Below are positions 25,245 through 33,831 of a stretch of DNA of 64,000 nucleotides, one piece after another (position 1 is the stretch's first letter; the number at the start of each line of letters is the position of its first letter). The DNA comes from RGIG5612 sp045627365 (GTDB taxonomy: Bacteria > Bacillota > Clostridia > Lachnospirales > Lachnospiraceae). The position numbers and the translations under genes were made by a program. Under the pieces are notes generated by a model. It did no database searches and was not told the origin of the DNA. It saw only the letters and a list, made by a program, of their open reading frames with translations. Location of the stretch: the NCBI GenBank assembly GCA_045627365.1, contig JAZQNN010000016.1, forward strand, positions 1 to 64,000, given 5' to 3'.

Positions 25245-25258
25245 TTTGAGGAGACGAT

Positions 25259-25777
25259 ATGGCAGAAGGTGCAAATTGGTATGTAGTTCATACCTATTCC
25301 GGATATGAGAATAAGGTTAAGGCCACTTTGGAGAAGACCATCGAGAGCAGAAAGCTCCAGGATCAGATCTTAGAAGTAGCTATCCCTGTTCAGGATGTCG
25401 TCGAGATCAAGAACGGCCAGCGTAAGACCACCCAGAAGAAACAGTTTCCGGGATATGTTCTTATCAATATGGTAATGAACGACAACACATGGTATGTAGT
25501 TCGTAATACCAGAGGTGTTACAGGATTTGTAGGCCCGGGATCCAAGCCGGTTCCTCTCACTGAAGAAGAGATGAGACCGCTTATCGGCATGGGTGAACAG
25601 GTTGTTGTCGCATACGAGGTCGGTGACCTTGTAACGGCAATCAGCGGTGTCTGGGAAGGCACCATCGGTAAGGTATCTGCAGTCAACGAAGGCAAACAGA
25701 CTGTTACCATCAATGTTGACATGTTCGGCAGAGAGACACCGGTCGATATCGGATTTACTGATATCAAAAAGATGTAA
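25259..25777 (+). CDS. nusG: Transcription elongation/antitermination factor NusG
   Basis: 172 aa with an N-terminal NGN domain (WYVVHTYSGYENKVK, about 7-100) that binds the RNA polymerase clamp and a C-terminal KOW domain (about 120-172, VTAISGVWEGTIGKV) that contacts ribosomal S10 or Rho. Length and motifs are normal. RBS GAGGAG. The intergenic stretch to rplK holds a small hairpin (25795-25810, ACCGGG/CCCGGT). Confidence 0.97.
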   Translation: MAEGANWYVVHTYSGYENKVKATLEKTIESRKLQDQILEVAIPVQDVVEIKNGQRKTTQKKQFPGYVLINMVMNDNTWYVVRNTRGVTGFVGPGSKPVPLTEEEMRPLIGMGEQVVVAYEVGDLVTAISGVWEGTIGKVSAVNEGKQTVTINVDMFGRETPVDIGFTDIKKM

Positions 25778-25855
25778 TTTTAAATTTGGCACAAACCGGG
25801 ACCTCCCGGTAATAATTAAGAGGTAGCCGCAAGGCGCAAGAAAGGAAGACCAATC

Positions 25856-26281
25856 ATGGCAAAGAAAATTGACGGATACATTAAGTTACAGATTCAGGCA
25901 GGCAAGGCAACACCGGCTCCTCCTGTAGGACCTGCTCTGGGACAGTATGGTGTGAATATTGTGCAGTTCACAAAAGAGTTCAATGCCAGAACAGCTGATC
26001 AGATGGGAATGGTTATCCCTGTTGTTATCACTGTTTACGCTGACAAGAGCTTTACATTCATCACCAAGACTCCTCCGGCTCCTGTTCTGATCAAGAAGGC
26101 ATGCAATATCGAATCCGGTTCTGCAGAGCCTAACAAGAAGAAAGTTGCTACCATCTCTAAGGCTGATCTTCAGAAGATCGCTGAGACCAAGATGCCTGAC
26201 CTTAACGCAGCTAGTCTTGAAGCAGCAATGAGCATGATCGCAGGCACTTGCCGCAGCATGGGCGTAAAGGTAGAGGAATAA
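25856..26281 (+). CDS. rplK: 50S ribosomal protein L11
   Basis: 141 aa, full-length uL11. The N-terminal domain starts IDGYIKLQIQAGKATPAPP and contains GPALGQYGVNI; the C-terminal rRNA-binding domain ends with MSMIAGTCRSMGV. It forms the L11 stalk base with 23S rRNA and contacts GTPase factors. It is followed by rplA in the expected order, with 62 bp between them. Confidence 0.97.
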   Translation: MAKKIDGYIKLQIQAGKATPAPPVGPALGQYGVNIVQFTKEFNARTADQMGMVIPVVITVYADKSFTFITKTPPAPVLIKKACNIESGSAEPNKKKVATISKADLQKIAETKMPDLNAASLEAAMSMIAGTCRSMGVKVEE

Positions 26282-26343
26282 TTACAGTTTAGAAGAGTGG
26301 GAGGGGCCGCGCGCCCTGTCATCACCACCAGGAGGTATAAATA

Positions 26344-27042
26344 ATGAAACGTGGAAAAAATTATCTTGAGAAGGCTAAGGCCGTTAACCGCGCTAATCTT
26401 TATGATGTAGCAGAAGGACTTGAGCTTGTTAAGCAGAACGCTACAGCTAAATTCGATGAGACCGTTGAAGTTCACATTCGTACAGGCTGCGACGGACGTC
26501 ACGCAGACCAGCAGATCCGTGGTGCAGTAGTACTTCCGAACGGAACCGGTAAGACCAAGCGCGTTCTTGTATTTGCAAAAGGTGAGAAAGAAAAAGAAGC
26601 TCTTGAAGCAGGCGCAGATTTCGTTGGAGCAGAGGAACTCATTCCGAAGATCCAGAAAGAAAACTGGTTTGAATATGATATTATCGTAGCAACCCCTGAC
26701 ATGATGGGTGTTGTAGGACGTCTTGGTAAGATCCTTGGACCTAAGGGTCTCATGCCTAACCCAAAGGCAGGCACAGTTACAATGGACGTTGCTAAGGCAA
26801 TCAAAGAGATCAAAGCCGGCAAGATCGAGTACAGACTTGACAAGGCTAACATCATCCATTGCCCGATCGGCAAGGCTTCATTTTCAGCTGATGCTCTTAA
26901 GGAGAACTTCCAGGCTCTTCTTGACGCGATCATCAAGGCTAAGCCTGCAGCTCTTAAGGGAACTTACCTCAAGAGCGTTACAGTATCTTCAACAATGGGC
27001 CCTGGCGTTAAGCTGAATGCTCAGAAGATCGTTAACGGCTGA
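26344..27042 (+). CDS. rplA: 50S ribosomal protein L1
   Basis: 232 aa, full-length uL1. Recognisable blocks are FDETVEVHIRTGCDGRHADQ, ATPDMMGVVGRLGKILGPKG and MPNPKAGTVTMDV. It forms the mobile L1 stalk near the E site and in many bacteria represses its own operon. RBS AGGAGG. The rplJ promoter follows immediately after the stop. Confidence 0.97.
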   Translation: MKRGKNYLEKAKAVNRANLYDVAEGLELVKQNATAKFDETVEVHIRTGCDGRHADQQIRGAVVLPNGTGKTKRVLVFAKGEKEKEALEAGADFVGAEELIPKIQKENWFEYDIIVATPDMMGVVGRLGKILGPKGLMPNPKAGTVTMDVAKAIKEIKAGKIEYRLDKANIIHCPIGKASFSADALKENFQALLDAIIKAKPAALKGTYLKSVTVSSTMGPGVKLNAQKIVNG

Positions 27043-27051
27043 ATTTAGCCA

Positions 27052-27080
27052 TTGACATATTAAAAACGTATAGTTATACT
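27052..27080 (+). promoter_or_regulatory. Promoter of rplJ-rplL
   Basis: TTGACA at 27052-27057, a 17-bp spacer and TATACT at 27075-27080, just after the end of rplA. Confidence 0.85.
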
Positions 27081-27089
27081 ATCACAGTT

Positions 27090-27228
27090 GATTGCGCGAA
27101 AGCGTTTTCATATTGCCGAAGACAGCAGGTGTCCTTACGGACATAAAGGTTTGACCACCTGCCGAGGATTGTGAATGAATTTTTCATGCCCTCTTTTGCT
27201 GTCGTAAGCGAAAGAGGGTGTTTTATTT
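27090..27228 (+). promoter_or_regulatory. Ribosomal L10 leader with terminator
   Basis: The leader shows the L10-binding fold, with GCCGAAGACAGCAGGTG (from 27114) and CACCTGCCGAGG (27156-27167). It ends in an intrinsic terminator: CCCTCTTTTGCT (27189-27200), a short loop, AGCGAAAGAGGG (27207-27218), then TGTTTTATTT. GACAGCA at 27121-27127 is complementary to TGCTGTC at 27197-27203 inside the terminator arm, a candidate anti-terminator pairing. In Firmicutes free L10 (with L12) binds this leader and favours termination, so the operon represses itself. Confidence 0.9.
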
Positions 27229-27265
27229 CATCCTCAAAGGCAAAAATCTAATAGGAGGAAGAAAA

Positions 27266-27871
27266 ATGGCAAAAGTTGAACAGAAACAGCCTATAGTTAA
27301 GGAAATCGCTGAGTACCTTGATGGTGCACAGGGCGCTGTTCTTGTTGACTACTGCGGACTCACCGTTGCCCAGGACACACAGCTTCGTAAGACCCTGCGT
27401 GAGGCCGGTGTTGTTTACAAAGTATACAAGAACACCATGATTAACTTCGCTATTCAGGGCACAGATTTCGAGCCGCTGGCAAAGCACCTCGAAGGGCCTA
27501 CAGCTATTGCTATCTCCAAGACAGAAGCTACCGCTCCTGCTAAGATCATTTCTGATTTCATCAAGACTGCTCCGGCACTTGAGATGAAGGCAGGCGTTGT
27601 AGAAGGCACCTACTACGATGAGAACGGTATCAAGCTTGTTGCTGACATCCCATCAAGAGATGTTCTTCTTGGAAGATTGCTTGGAAGCATTCAGGGACCT
27701 ATCGCTAGCCTTGCTAGAGTTCTTAATCAGATCGCTGAAAATGGTGGCGCTCAGGCATGTGCACCTGCAGCAGAGGAAGCTCCTGTAGAAGAAGCACCTG
27801 CAGCAGAAGCTCCGGCAGAGGAGGCACCGGCAGCTGAGGCTCCTGCAGAGGAAGCACCTGCAGCTGAGTAA
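27266..27871 (+). CDS. rplJ: 50S ribosomal protein L10 with repetitive C-terminal tail
   Basis: 201 aa from the ATG at 27266 (RBS GGAGG). The core (about 1-170) is normal uL10: rRNA-binding domain (QGAVLVDYCGLTVAQDTQLR, KNTMINFAI) and the C-terminal helix that carries L7/L12 dimers (IASLARVLNQIAE). After this is an unusual tail of about 30 residues made only of Ala, Glu, Pro and one Val, in units like EEAPAAEAPA. The tail is encoded by a 30-nt tandem repeat (27772-27868). An ORF start at 27218 lies inside the terminator and is rejected. Confidence 0.95.
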   Translation: MAKVEQKQPIVKEIAEYLDGAQGAVLVDYCGLTVAQDTQLRKTLREAGVVYKVYKNTMINFAIQGTDFEPLAKHLEGPTAIAISKTEATAPAKIISDFIKTAPALEMKAGVVEGTYYDENGIKLVADIPSRDVLLGRLLGSIQGPIASLARVLNQIAENGGAQACAPAAEEAPVEEAPAAEAPAEEAPAAEAPAEEAPAAE

Positions 27872-27964
27872 TTGTCTACACTGAGTGAGACAGATCCGTG
27901 CGTGAAGCACAACATTAACATTTAAGTCCCTGTGTGGACAATACTAATTACGGAGGAAATAAAA

Positions 27965-28336
27965 ATGGCAAAATTAACTACTGAAGAATTTATCGCAGCT
28001 ATTAAAGAGCTTTCTGTTCTCGAGCTGAATGAATTAGTAAAAGCATGTGAAGCAGAGTTTGGCGTTTCTGCAGCAGCAGGTGTTGTTGTAGCAGCAGCCG
28101 GCCCAGCTGAGGAAGTTGAAGAGAAGACCGAGTTCGACGTTGAACTTACTGAGATCGGACCTAACAAGGTTAAGGTTATCAAGGTTGTTCGTGACGACAC
28201 AGGTCTTGGACTTAAGGAAGCTAAAGAGCTTGTTGACTCTGCTCCTTCTATCATCAAGCAGGCCATCTCTAAGGCTGAGGCTGATGATCTTGCTGAGAAG
28301 CTTACCGCTGAAGGCGCTAAGGCTACTATCAAATAA
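27965..28336 (+). CDS. rplL: 50S ribosomal protein L7/L12
   Basis: 123 aa from the ATG at 27965 (RBS GGAGG). It has an N-terminal dimerisation domain (LTTEEFIAAIKELSVLELNE), an Ala-rich hinge and a C-terminal factor-binding domain (VIKVVRDDTGLGLKEAKELV). It recruits translation GTPases as the ribosome stalk. It is followed by a strong terminator rather than by rpoB. Confidence 0.97.
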   Translation: MAKLTTEEFIAAIKELSVLELNELVKACEAEFGVSAAAGVVVAAAGPAEEVEEKTEFDVELTEIGPNKVKVIKVVRDDTGLGLKEAKELVDSAPSIIKQAISKAEADDLAEKLTAEGAKATIK

Positions 28337-28364
28337 TCAGCTACCTTTTTCTAAATCCAATAAT

Positions 28365-28392
28365 AAAGGCTGTCGCATACGCGGCAGCCTTT
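28365..28392. terminator. Bidirectional terminator between rplL and the HK operon
   Basis: AAAGGCTGTCGC (28365-28376) pairs with GCGGCAGCCTTT (28381-28392). TTGTTGTT follows on the plus strand and TTATTA on the minus strand. It ends rplJ-rplL and the convergent operon that stops at 28416. Confidence 0.88.
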
Positions 28393-28415
28393 GTTGTTAT
28401 ACGGAAGATCACTTT

Positions 28416-28847
28416 TTATCTGTGAGCGAGAAGGTCATTGAACATGCGGACCATTTCAGTCGTTGTGGCAGCACTTTCTGAGTTGAAGGCGTATTTATGA
28501 CCATCTTTGGTCGTTACGCATACGGCTTCCTGAAATTTGCCGCTGCAGCAGCGCTCAAAGTCCCCGAGCTCGGCATTTGCCCATAAGCCATAGTGGTACT
28601 TCTTGGCTGTTGCGCCTTGCTTGGTCATTGAACTTTCATCGAGCGTGATCAGCTCAACTGTATCTATATCGTCGTAGTCAACAGTGAATGAATATTCATT
28701 TGGACCGAGCACCTTGAGCTGGTCTTCTTTTTCTCCTTCGTTGAAGAAAACGCCCATGGCTGTACCGTTCCTGAAAATGAAGAAGAGCAGCACGCCGATA
28801 ACGATCAGCAATGTTATTCCTGTATTGGTTACTTTGTTTTTATCCAT
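28416..28847 (-). CDS. Membrane-anchored hypothetical protein
   Basis: 143 aa, no family recognised with confidence. One N-terminal membrane helix (TNTGITLLIVIGVLLFFIF, about 7-25) is followed by an extracytoplasmic or cytoplasmic beta-rich region (EYSFTVDYDDIDTVELITLD and later strands), resembling small PH-like domains that follow membrane anchors. A Cys pair (RCCSG) is present. It starts 2 bp after the histidine kinase gene and so is third in the regulator operon; an accessory or sensing role for the kinase is possible but unproved. Confidence 0.7.
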   Translation of the reverse strand: MDKNKVTNTGITLLIVIGVLLFFIFRNGTAMGVFFNEGEKEDQLKVLGPNEYSFTVDYDDIDTVELITLDESSMTKQGATAKKYHYGLWANAELGDFERCCSGKFQEAVCVTTKDGHKYAFNSESAATTTEMVRMFNDLLAHR

Positions 28848-28849
28848 GT

Positions 28850-30133
28850 TTATTCACCCCTAAGATCGATTGTAAAGTAGAATGCCGCGCCCTCGCCGTA
28901 TGTGCTCTCGACCCATATTTTCTCATCGAGAAGCTGGATCAGTTCTTTGGCGATCGCAAGTCCTAAGCCGCTTCCTGCCGTATTGTGGGCAACGTCAGCC
29001 TTATAAAAACGGTCAAATATTCTCGGCAGATCCGCCGGCTTTATGCCCGGACCCGAATCTCTGACACATACAGTCAGCTTATCCTGACCGCGGACAGATG
29101 AAAGATATATAGTATTTCCCGCCGGCGTGAACTTGACGGCGTTGTCAAGAAGGATATTCATGACCGTAGAGATCCTCTCAATATCAGTGTAAAGGTAATA
29201 ATCTTCGCTATAGTCCACACCGGAATGATCCAATGAAAGATTAAAGTCTCCGCACATCATGGAATATCTGTCGATGATCGGAGGAAACAGACCATCTGCG
29301 TAAATCCTTGAACGGTTAAGCTGAACCATGTTGCTCTGAAGTTTGGAAAGCTCCAAAATGTCCAGCACGAGGTGCTCGAGACGCTTGGATTCTTTCAGAA
29401 TACGGCTGCTGTAGAAGGACTGGCTTTCTTCATCCCGGATCATACCGTCATGCCAGGCTTCGGCGATGACGCTGATAGAGGTGATAGGTGTCTTCAGCTC
29501 GTGTGACATATTGGCGATAAGGTCACGCCGCAGCATGTTAAGGCTCTTGTCCTTCTTATATATGTAGATAACGAAGATGACACCGATGATGTATGTAAAC
29601 GTGAAAATACCGACATATACCCACATTATCGTTGTAAGGTCTGCAAAGTCACGCAGCAGTATCGCCGCGAAGGTATATCCGTTTCTTGTGGTTACGGTAG
29701 TTCCGCAGACGACACCAAAAACACGCTTGGCCTCACCTACACCGTTGTCACTGGTAAGTATCATAGGATAGGCTACATCCGGACCATTCATGATCTCAAG
29801 CCCGAGCTGTTCAAAGTTGCTTACCGCTTCGTCAAGAAGGAACGAAGAATCACGGAAAATACAGTTCCCGTATCCGTTAACGAGCAGAAATTCCATTCCG
29901 TACAGAAGCGTGTTATCGGCTTTATATACATCGAGGAGATTTTCTGCTTTGGTCTTAACAAGCTTCTGCATGGTGGGGATGTTGATGGCCACAGGAATCA
30001 TCCATATAAGCATGCATCCGACAAGAATTGCAGCAATATACGCGGCTATAGTAAATAAGACCCTTCTCGTTATCTTGGAACGATTGGGGGAATTATTCAT
30101 TGAATAGATTGGACTTTTCTTGGGCCTGCTCAT
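28850..30133 (-). CDS. Sensor histidine kinase (two-component system)
   Basis: 427 aa. Two membrane helices (about 25-50 and 170-192) flank an extracellular sensor domain of about 115 residues. HisKA follows with the phospho-acceptor His211 in ANMSHELKTP, then HATPase_c with an N box (LLDNAVKF), G1 (RDSGPGI) and G2 (GSGLGLAI). It overlaps the response regulator gene by 4 bp. The signal is unknown. The divergent peptide ABC operon at 31061 is the most obvious target, so a peptide or nutrient signal is conceivable. Confidence 0.93.
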   Translation of the reverse strand: MSRPKKSPIYSMNNSPNRSKITRRVLFTIAAYIAAILVGCMLIWMIPVAINIPTMQKLVKTKAENLLDVYKADNTLLYGMEFLLVNGYGNCIFRDSSFLLDEAVSNFEQLGLEIMNGPDVAYPMILTSDNGVGEAKRVFGVVCGTTVTTRNGYTFAAILLRDFADLTTIMWVYVGIFTFTYIIGVIFVIYIYKKDKSLNMLRRDLIANMSHELKTPITSISVIAEAWHDGMIRDEESQSFYSSRILKESKRLEHLVLDILELSKLQSNMVQLNRSRIYADGLFPPIIDRYSMMCGDFNLSLDHSGVDYSEDYYLYTDIERISTVMNILLDNAVKFTPAGNTIYLSSVRGQDKLTVCVRDSGPGIKPADLPRIFDRFYKADVAHNTAGSGLGLAIAKELIQLLDEKIWVESTYGEGAAFYFTIDLRGE

Positions 30134-30834
30134 TTGGATGTTTCTTCTACGAGATAACCGACGCCGTAGATGCTGCGGAAGGTTATTCCGGACGCCTTCT
30201 CCGGAATTTTGGAACGAATCCTGGCAATCAACGTATCAACCGCTCTCAGGTCACCGAAATAATCAGCTCCCCAGACCTCGTTCAATATATCTTCCCTTGA
30301 AACTACGCTGCCGGCATGTTTGATAAGGCAGGCGGTAAGCTCAACTTCTTTCGGAGTCATCTTGACCGCACGATCCTTGATCGCTACGGTGTATGCTTTG
30401 GTATTAACGGACAACTTTCCAAGACTGAGGACATAATTTTCTCCATCCGTAGAAGATGGCGAATTGCCGGGGGCACGTCTCAAAACCGTCTTGATCCTGG
30501 TAACAAGCTCTTTCGGAGAGAACGGCTTGGTAACGTAATCATCCGCGCCCAGTTCAAGACCCACGATACGGTCTGATTCATCACCCATAGCACTTAAGAA
30601 AATGATGGGAAGATCGCTGCTCTTGCGGATAGTACGGCAAACCTCAATACCGTTTATGCCCGGAAGCATGATATCAAGAACGAGCAAGGAAATCTCGTTG
30701 CCCTTTATCATTTCAAGTGCCTGAAGTCCATCGTATGCGGATAAAACCGAATATCCGGCCGCCTCCAGATAGAGGGTCAGAGTCTGATGGATAGTTTTAT
30801 TATCGTCGCAGATAAGTATTGTTGAGTCGCTCAT
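30130..30834 (-). CDS. OmpR/PhoB-family response regulator
   Basis: 234 aa. Receiver domain with acidic pair Asp10-Asp11, phospho-acceptor Asp54 (LVLDIMLPGI), switch Ser in FLSAMG and Lys in VTKPFSP, then a winged-helix DNA-binding domain (about 135-230, ending SIYGVGYLVEE). It is the first gene of the RR-HK-hypothetical operon and is divergent from the dpp-like operon. Its own promoter lies at 30865-30893. Confidence 0.95.
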   Translation of the reverse strand: MSDSTILICDDNKTIHQTLTLYLEAAGYSVLSAYDGLQALEMIKGNEISLLVLDIMLPGINGIEVCRTIRKSSDLPIIFLSAMGDESDRIVGLELGADDYVTKPFSPKELVTRIKTVLRRAPGNSPSSTDGENYVLSLGKLSVNTKAYTVAIKDRAVKMTPKEVELTACLIKHAGSVVSREDILNEVWGADYFGDLRAVDTLIARIRSKIPEKASGITFRSIYGVGYLVEETSK

Positions 30835-30864
30835 AAACGCTTCTTTCCATGTTCTTTTTTACCA

Positions 30865-30893
30865 ATATTATATTTCTTTATATGAAAAATCAA
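30865..30893 (-). promoter_or_regulatory. Promoter of the two-component operon
   Basis: Minus-strand TTGATT (complement of 30888-30893), a 17-bp spacer and TAATAT (complement of 30865-30870), about 30 bases before the response regulator start. Confidence 0.65.
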
Positions 30894-30930
30894 CAAAAAA
30901 CGCCTTTCGACATCATCGGGACTGCTCAAA

Positions 30931-30956
30931 TTGCATAAATTTTGACATTTACGCAA
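30931..30956. promoter_or_regulatory. Inverted repeat upstream of the first dpp-like operon
   Basis: TTGCATAAAT (30931-30940) and ATTTACGCAA (30947-30956) match as an inverted repeat at 9 of 10 positions, separated by 6 bp. The site lies between the divergent promoters, just upstream of a likely promoter TTGTGA (30960-30965), 18-bp spacer, TATACT (30984-30989). It could be an activator or repressor site. Confidence 0.5.
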
Positions 30957-31060
30957 CAATTGTGAAAATTTTATGTAACGATTTATACTGCCTCTTGTGA
31001 TAAAGTAACCGAAGGTCATAGTACCTAATATAAAACAAGATTTCTTACAGGAGGAGAAAA

Positions 31061-32746
31061 ATGAAGAAAATTCTTGCATTAGTTCTTGCAGGATGCCTCG
31101 TAGTTGCTCTTATGGCTTGCGGAAATAAGCCGGCTGAGACTACACCTGCAGACACCAAAAAAGAAGAAGCACCTACAACCACAGAACTGGTAACAGATGC
31201 TAAGCAGGAAGAGATGACAAGCCTTTCAGAAGAGAAGGTTGAGTCCTACATTATGGATTCAGTTACAATGGCATCTGCTCCACAGAGCACACTTGCACCT
31301 TGGGGAACTAAGGGCGGCGGAACTCATTGCTATATGTGCTATGAGATGCTCTATGAGATGGATGCAGAAGCTAATCCATACCCTATCCTTGCAGATGCTA
31401 CTTATGAAGGAACTATGATGCCTGGCTGCGACCATGAAGCTGGCTCTGGTGACTACTTCATTCACATCTATGATTATATCAAGGATCAGAAGGGCAATGA
31501 CGTTAAGGCTTCTGACGTTGCTTACTGCTTCAATTATCAGTTCGAGAACGCTGAGTGCTCAGGATGGAATGATTTCCTTGGCGCAGAAGCAGTTGACGAG
31601 ACAACAGTTAAACTTTCCTTCTCACAGGAACAGAACAAACTCGGCCAGTTCAATAACGTTATCTGCCGTCAGTTCATTACCTCTGAGAAAGCTCTTTCTG
31701 AGAGCGCTAACGGATTTGCAGATGATATCTGCGGAACCGGCCCATACAAGTTTGGTTCATACACCTCAGGTGCAGAGCTCGTTCTTGACAAATGGGATGA
31801 GTACTGGCAGACCAACGAGGATCTTCGTCCTCAGACACAGCAGGCTAATGTAAAGCAGATCAAGATCGTTTTCCAGAGCGAGGCTTCTCAGCTTTACCTT
31901 GGACTTACCACCGGCGCTCTTGACATCGTTCGCGATCTTTCAGCTGACTATGTTCCTGAGTTCATGGATGGCGGACAGTATGCAGATCAGTTTGCAACTT
32001 ATGCATATTCACAGAAGTTCGTTAACTATCTGAATCCAAACTGCGACGAAGCAAGCATTATGTCTGATCTTAACATGAGACTTGCTGTTTTCAATGCAAT
32101 CAATCTTGAAGGCCTTTGCCTTGCACTTGGCAACAAGACTCCGGCAGCTGCATATACTTCTGATTATTATTCAGATTACACTATGGTTGACTGGGCAGGC
32201 GTTGAAGGCTACAACTCAAAGCCGGATGCATCTAAGGTTAAAGGCTACCTTGAGGCAGCTGGATACAACGGAGAGCCTGTAGTTCTTCTTTCAGGCGATT
32301 CAAACCAGAACGATATCATGGTTGCTATGCTTCAGCAGAATGGTATCAATGCTACATCACTCGTTCAGGACAGAGCTACAGTTAATACCACACTTAACGA
32401 TCCGACAGCTTGGGATCTCACAATCGGCATGATGGCCGGCGACTTCATCGCTCAGGTTTGGGAGCATGGCTTCGCACAGGGCAACACACCGGAGGGTGAC
32501 CGTACATCTAACTTCGTACGTGATGATGAGTGGGAAGCTCTTCTTCAGAAGGCTCTTACACCGGAAGGACATACTCCTGAGACCATGCTTGCATGGTGGC
32601 AGAGAGCAGTAGACAATGGTTACACAATGGGTCTTTTCACCGCAGCATCATATGATATTATTCCTGAGAATACTATTTATGTATGCATCGGCGACAAGGC
32701 TATGCTTCTTCCGGGCGCATGCATTTACGCTGATCCGGCTAAATAA
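31061..32746 (+). CDS. Family-5 extracellular solute-binding lipoprotein (peptide-type ABC importer 1)
   Basis: 561 aa. Lipoprotein signal ending LMACGN (Cys20), a Thr/Glu/Lys-rich linker (21-60), then an SBP_bac_5 (DppA/OppA) fold with KASDVAYCFNY and ICGTGPYKFGSY, typical family blocks. It would capture a peptide or similar solute and hand it to the permeases encoded next. RBS GGAGG. Codon use is very biased to common codons, suggesting high expression. A hairpin follows the gene, which may raise its expression over the membrane subunits. Ligand unknown. Confidence 0.9.
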   Translation: MKKILALVLAGCLVVALMACGNKPAETTPADTKKEEAPTTTELVTDAKQEEMTSLSEEKVESYIMDSVTMASAPQSTLAPWGTKGGGTHCYMCYEMLYEMDAEANPYPILADATYEGTMMPGCDHEAGSGDYFIHIYDYIKDQKGNDVKASDVAYCFNYQFENAECSGWNDFLGAEAVDETTVKLSFSQEQNKLGQFNNVICRQFITSEKALSESANGFADDICGTGPYKFGSYTSGAELVLDKWDEYWQTNEDLRPQTQQANVKQIKIVFQSEASQLYLGLTTGALDIVRDLSADYVPEFMDGGQYADQFATYAYSQKFVNYLNPNCDEASIMSDLNMRLAVFNAINLEGLCLALGNKTPAAAYTSDYYSDYTMVDWAGVEGYNSKPDASKVKGYLEAAGYNGEPVVLLSGDSNQNDIMVAMLQQNGINATSLVQDRATVNTTLNDPTAWDLTIGMMAGDFIAQVWEHGFAQGNTPEGDRTSNFVRDDEWEALLQKALTPEGHTPETMLAWWQRAVDNGYTMGLFTAASYDIIPENTIYVCIGDKAMLLPGACIYADPAK

Positions 32747-32776
32747 GAGGTAATCATCAAACCATCTGAGATTATT

Positions 32777-32810
32777 TGGTGCCGCTTCCGATCGGTGGCG
32801 GCACCATTTT
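32777..32810 (+). terminator. Hairpin between binding-protein and permease genes
   Basis: TGGTGCCGC (32777-32785) and GCGGCACCA (32798-32806) form a 9-bp stem followed by only TTTT. It is probably a partial terminator or a 3'-end stabiliser that gives more binding protein than permease. Confidence 0.6.
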
Positions 32811-32856
32811 GCTAAAAAGAGGGAGATATATAACCTTTACGAAAGGGTTAGAAGAT

Positions 32857-33831
32857 ATGTGGAAATATGTTTTAAAGCGTTTATTCTGGCTTATCATAAC
32901 CACTATATGTGTTGCGATCCTTATCTTCGTTGTAATGTGGTTCGTACCGGGTGATCCTGCACAGATCATTGCCGGATCCGACGCGTCAATGGCCGATATT
33001 GAAAGGGTAAGGGCGCAGCTGGGGCTTGATAAGCCATTCCTGGTTCAGCTTTGGGATTATATGAGCGGCATATTTTTCCATCTGGATTTCGGCATATCAT
33101 ATTCATATAAGGTGCCGGTTATTCAGGAGTTCGTAACCAGACTTCCCAGAACGGTTGTTCTTGGACTTATATCAGTACTGATCACAACTTGCGGCGGAGT
33201 TCCTATCGGAATTATGGCTGCAAGACATCGTAATACGATAAGAGACCAGGGTGTTTTATTCCTGGCTATGATTTTCATCTCAATGCCGCAGTTCTGGTTT
33301 GCAGAAATGCTCGTTCTTCTTTTCGCCCAGAAACTCGGTTGGCTTCCGCCATTCGGTATTTCCGGCGATCAGTTCCCGAATATCTGTTACTGGATACTGC
33401 CGATAGCATCAAGTGCTATTTCGGGTATTGCGATGACGGCAAGACAGACAAGGTCAGCTGTTCTTGAGACTATCAGAGCTGACTTCGTTACTACAGCAAG
33501 AGCTAAGGGTCTTCCTGAGAGGAAGGTCATCTACAAGCACATGCTTCCGAATGCACTTATTCCTGTAGTAAGTGATATCGGAACCCATCTGGGTATGGTA
33601 ATTTCAGGTTCAGTTATTATCGAATCAGTATTTGCTTTTCCAGGCGTAGGTTCGTATATGCTTTCAGGTATTTCTTCACGTGACTATCCGGTAGTTCGTG
33701 GATGCATCCTGATCCTTGCAACATTCTCGGCAATAATGATGTTGCTGACAGACCTTGCCTATGGTTTCCTTGATCCTCGTATCAAGGCACAATACATTAA
33801 CTATGGTGCGAAAGGAGGCAGAAGAAAATGA
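32857..33831 (+). CDS. Dpp/Opp-type ABC permease B (importer 1)
   Basis: 325 aa from ATG 32857; a longer frame from 32776 begins inside the hairpin and is rejected. About six membrane helices, with the N-terminal DppB/OppB start (MWKYVLKRLFWLIIT) and the EAA-loop region VTTARAKGLPERKVIYKHML, which couples to the ATPases. It pairs with the C permease to form the channel. It overlaps the next gene by 4 bp. Confidence 0.92.
   Translation: MWKYVLKRLFWLIITTICVAILIFVVMWFVPGDPAQIIAGSDASMADIERVRAQLGLDKPFLVQLWDYMSGIFFHLDFGISYSYKVPVIQEFVTRLPRTVVLGLISVLITTCGGVPIGIMAARHRNTIRDQGVLFLAMIFISMPQFWFAEMLVLLFAQKLGWLPPFGISGDQFPNICYWILPIASSAISGIAMTARQTRSAVLETIRADFVTTARAKGLPERKVIYKHMLPNALIPVVSDIGTHLGMVISGSVIIESVFAFPGVGSYMLSGISSRDYPVVRGCILILATFSAIMMLLTDLAYGFLDPRIKAQYINYGAKGGRRK

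Noticed and set aside
26170..26859. 229-aa minus-strand frame over rplK and rplA
   Set aside because: Antisense to two ribosomal protein genes; no RBS or recognisable domain.
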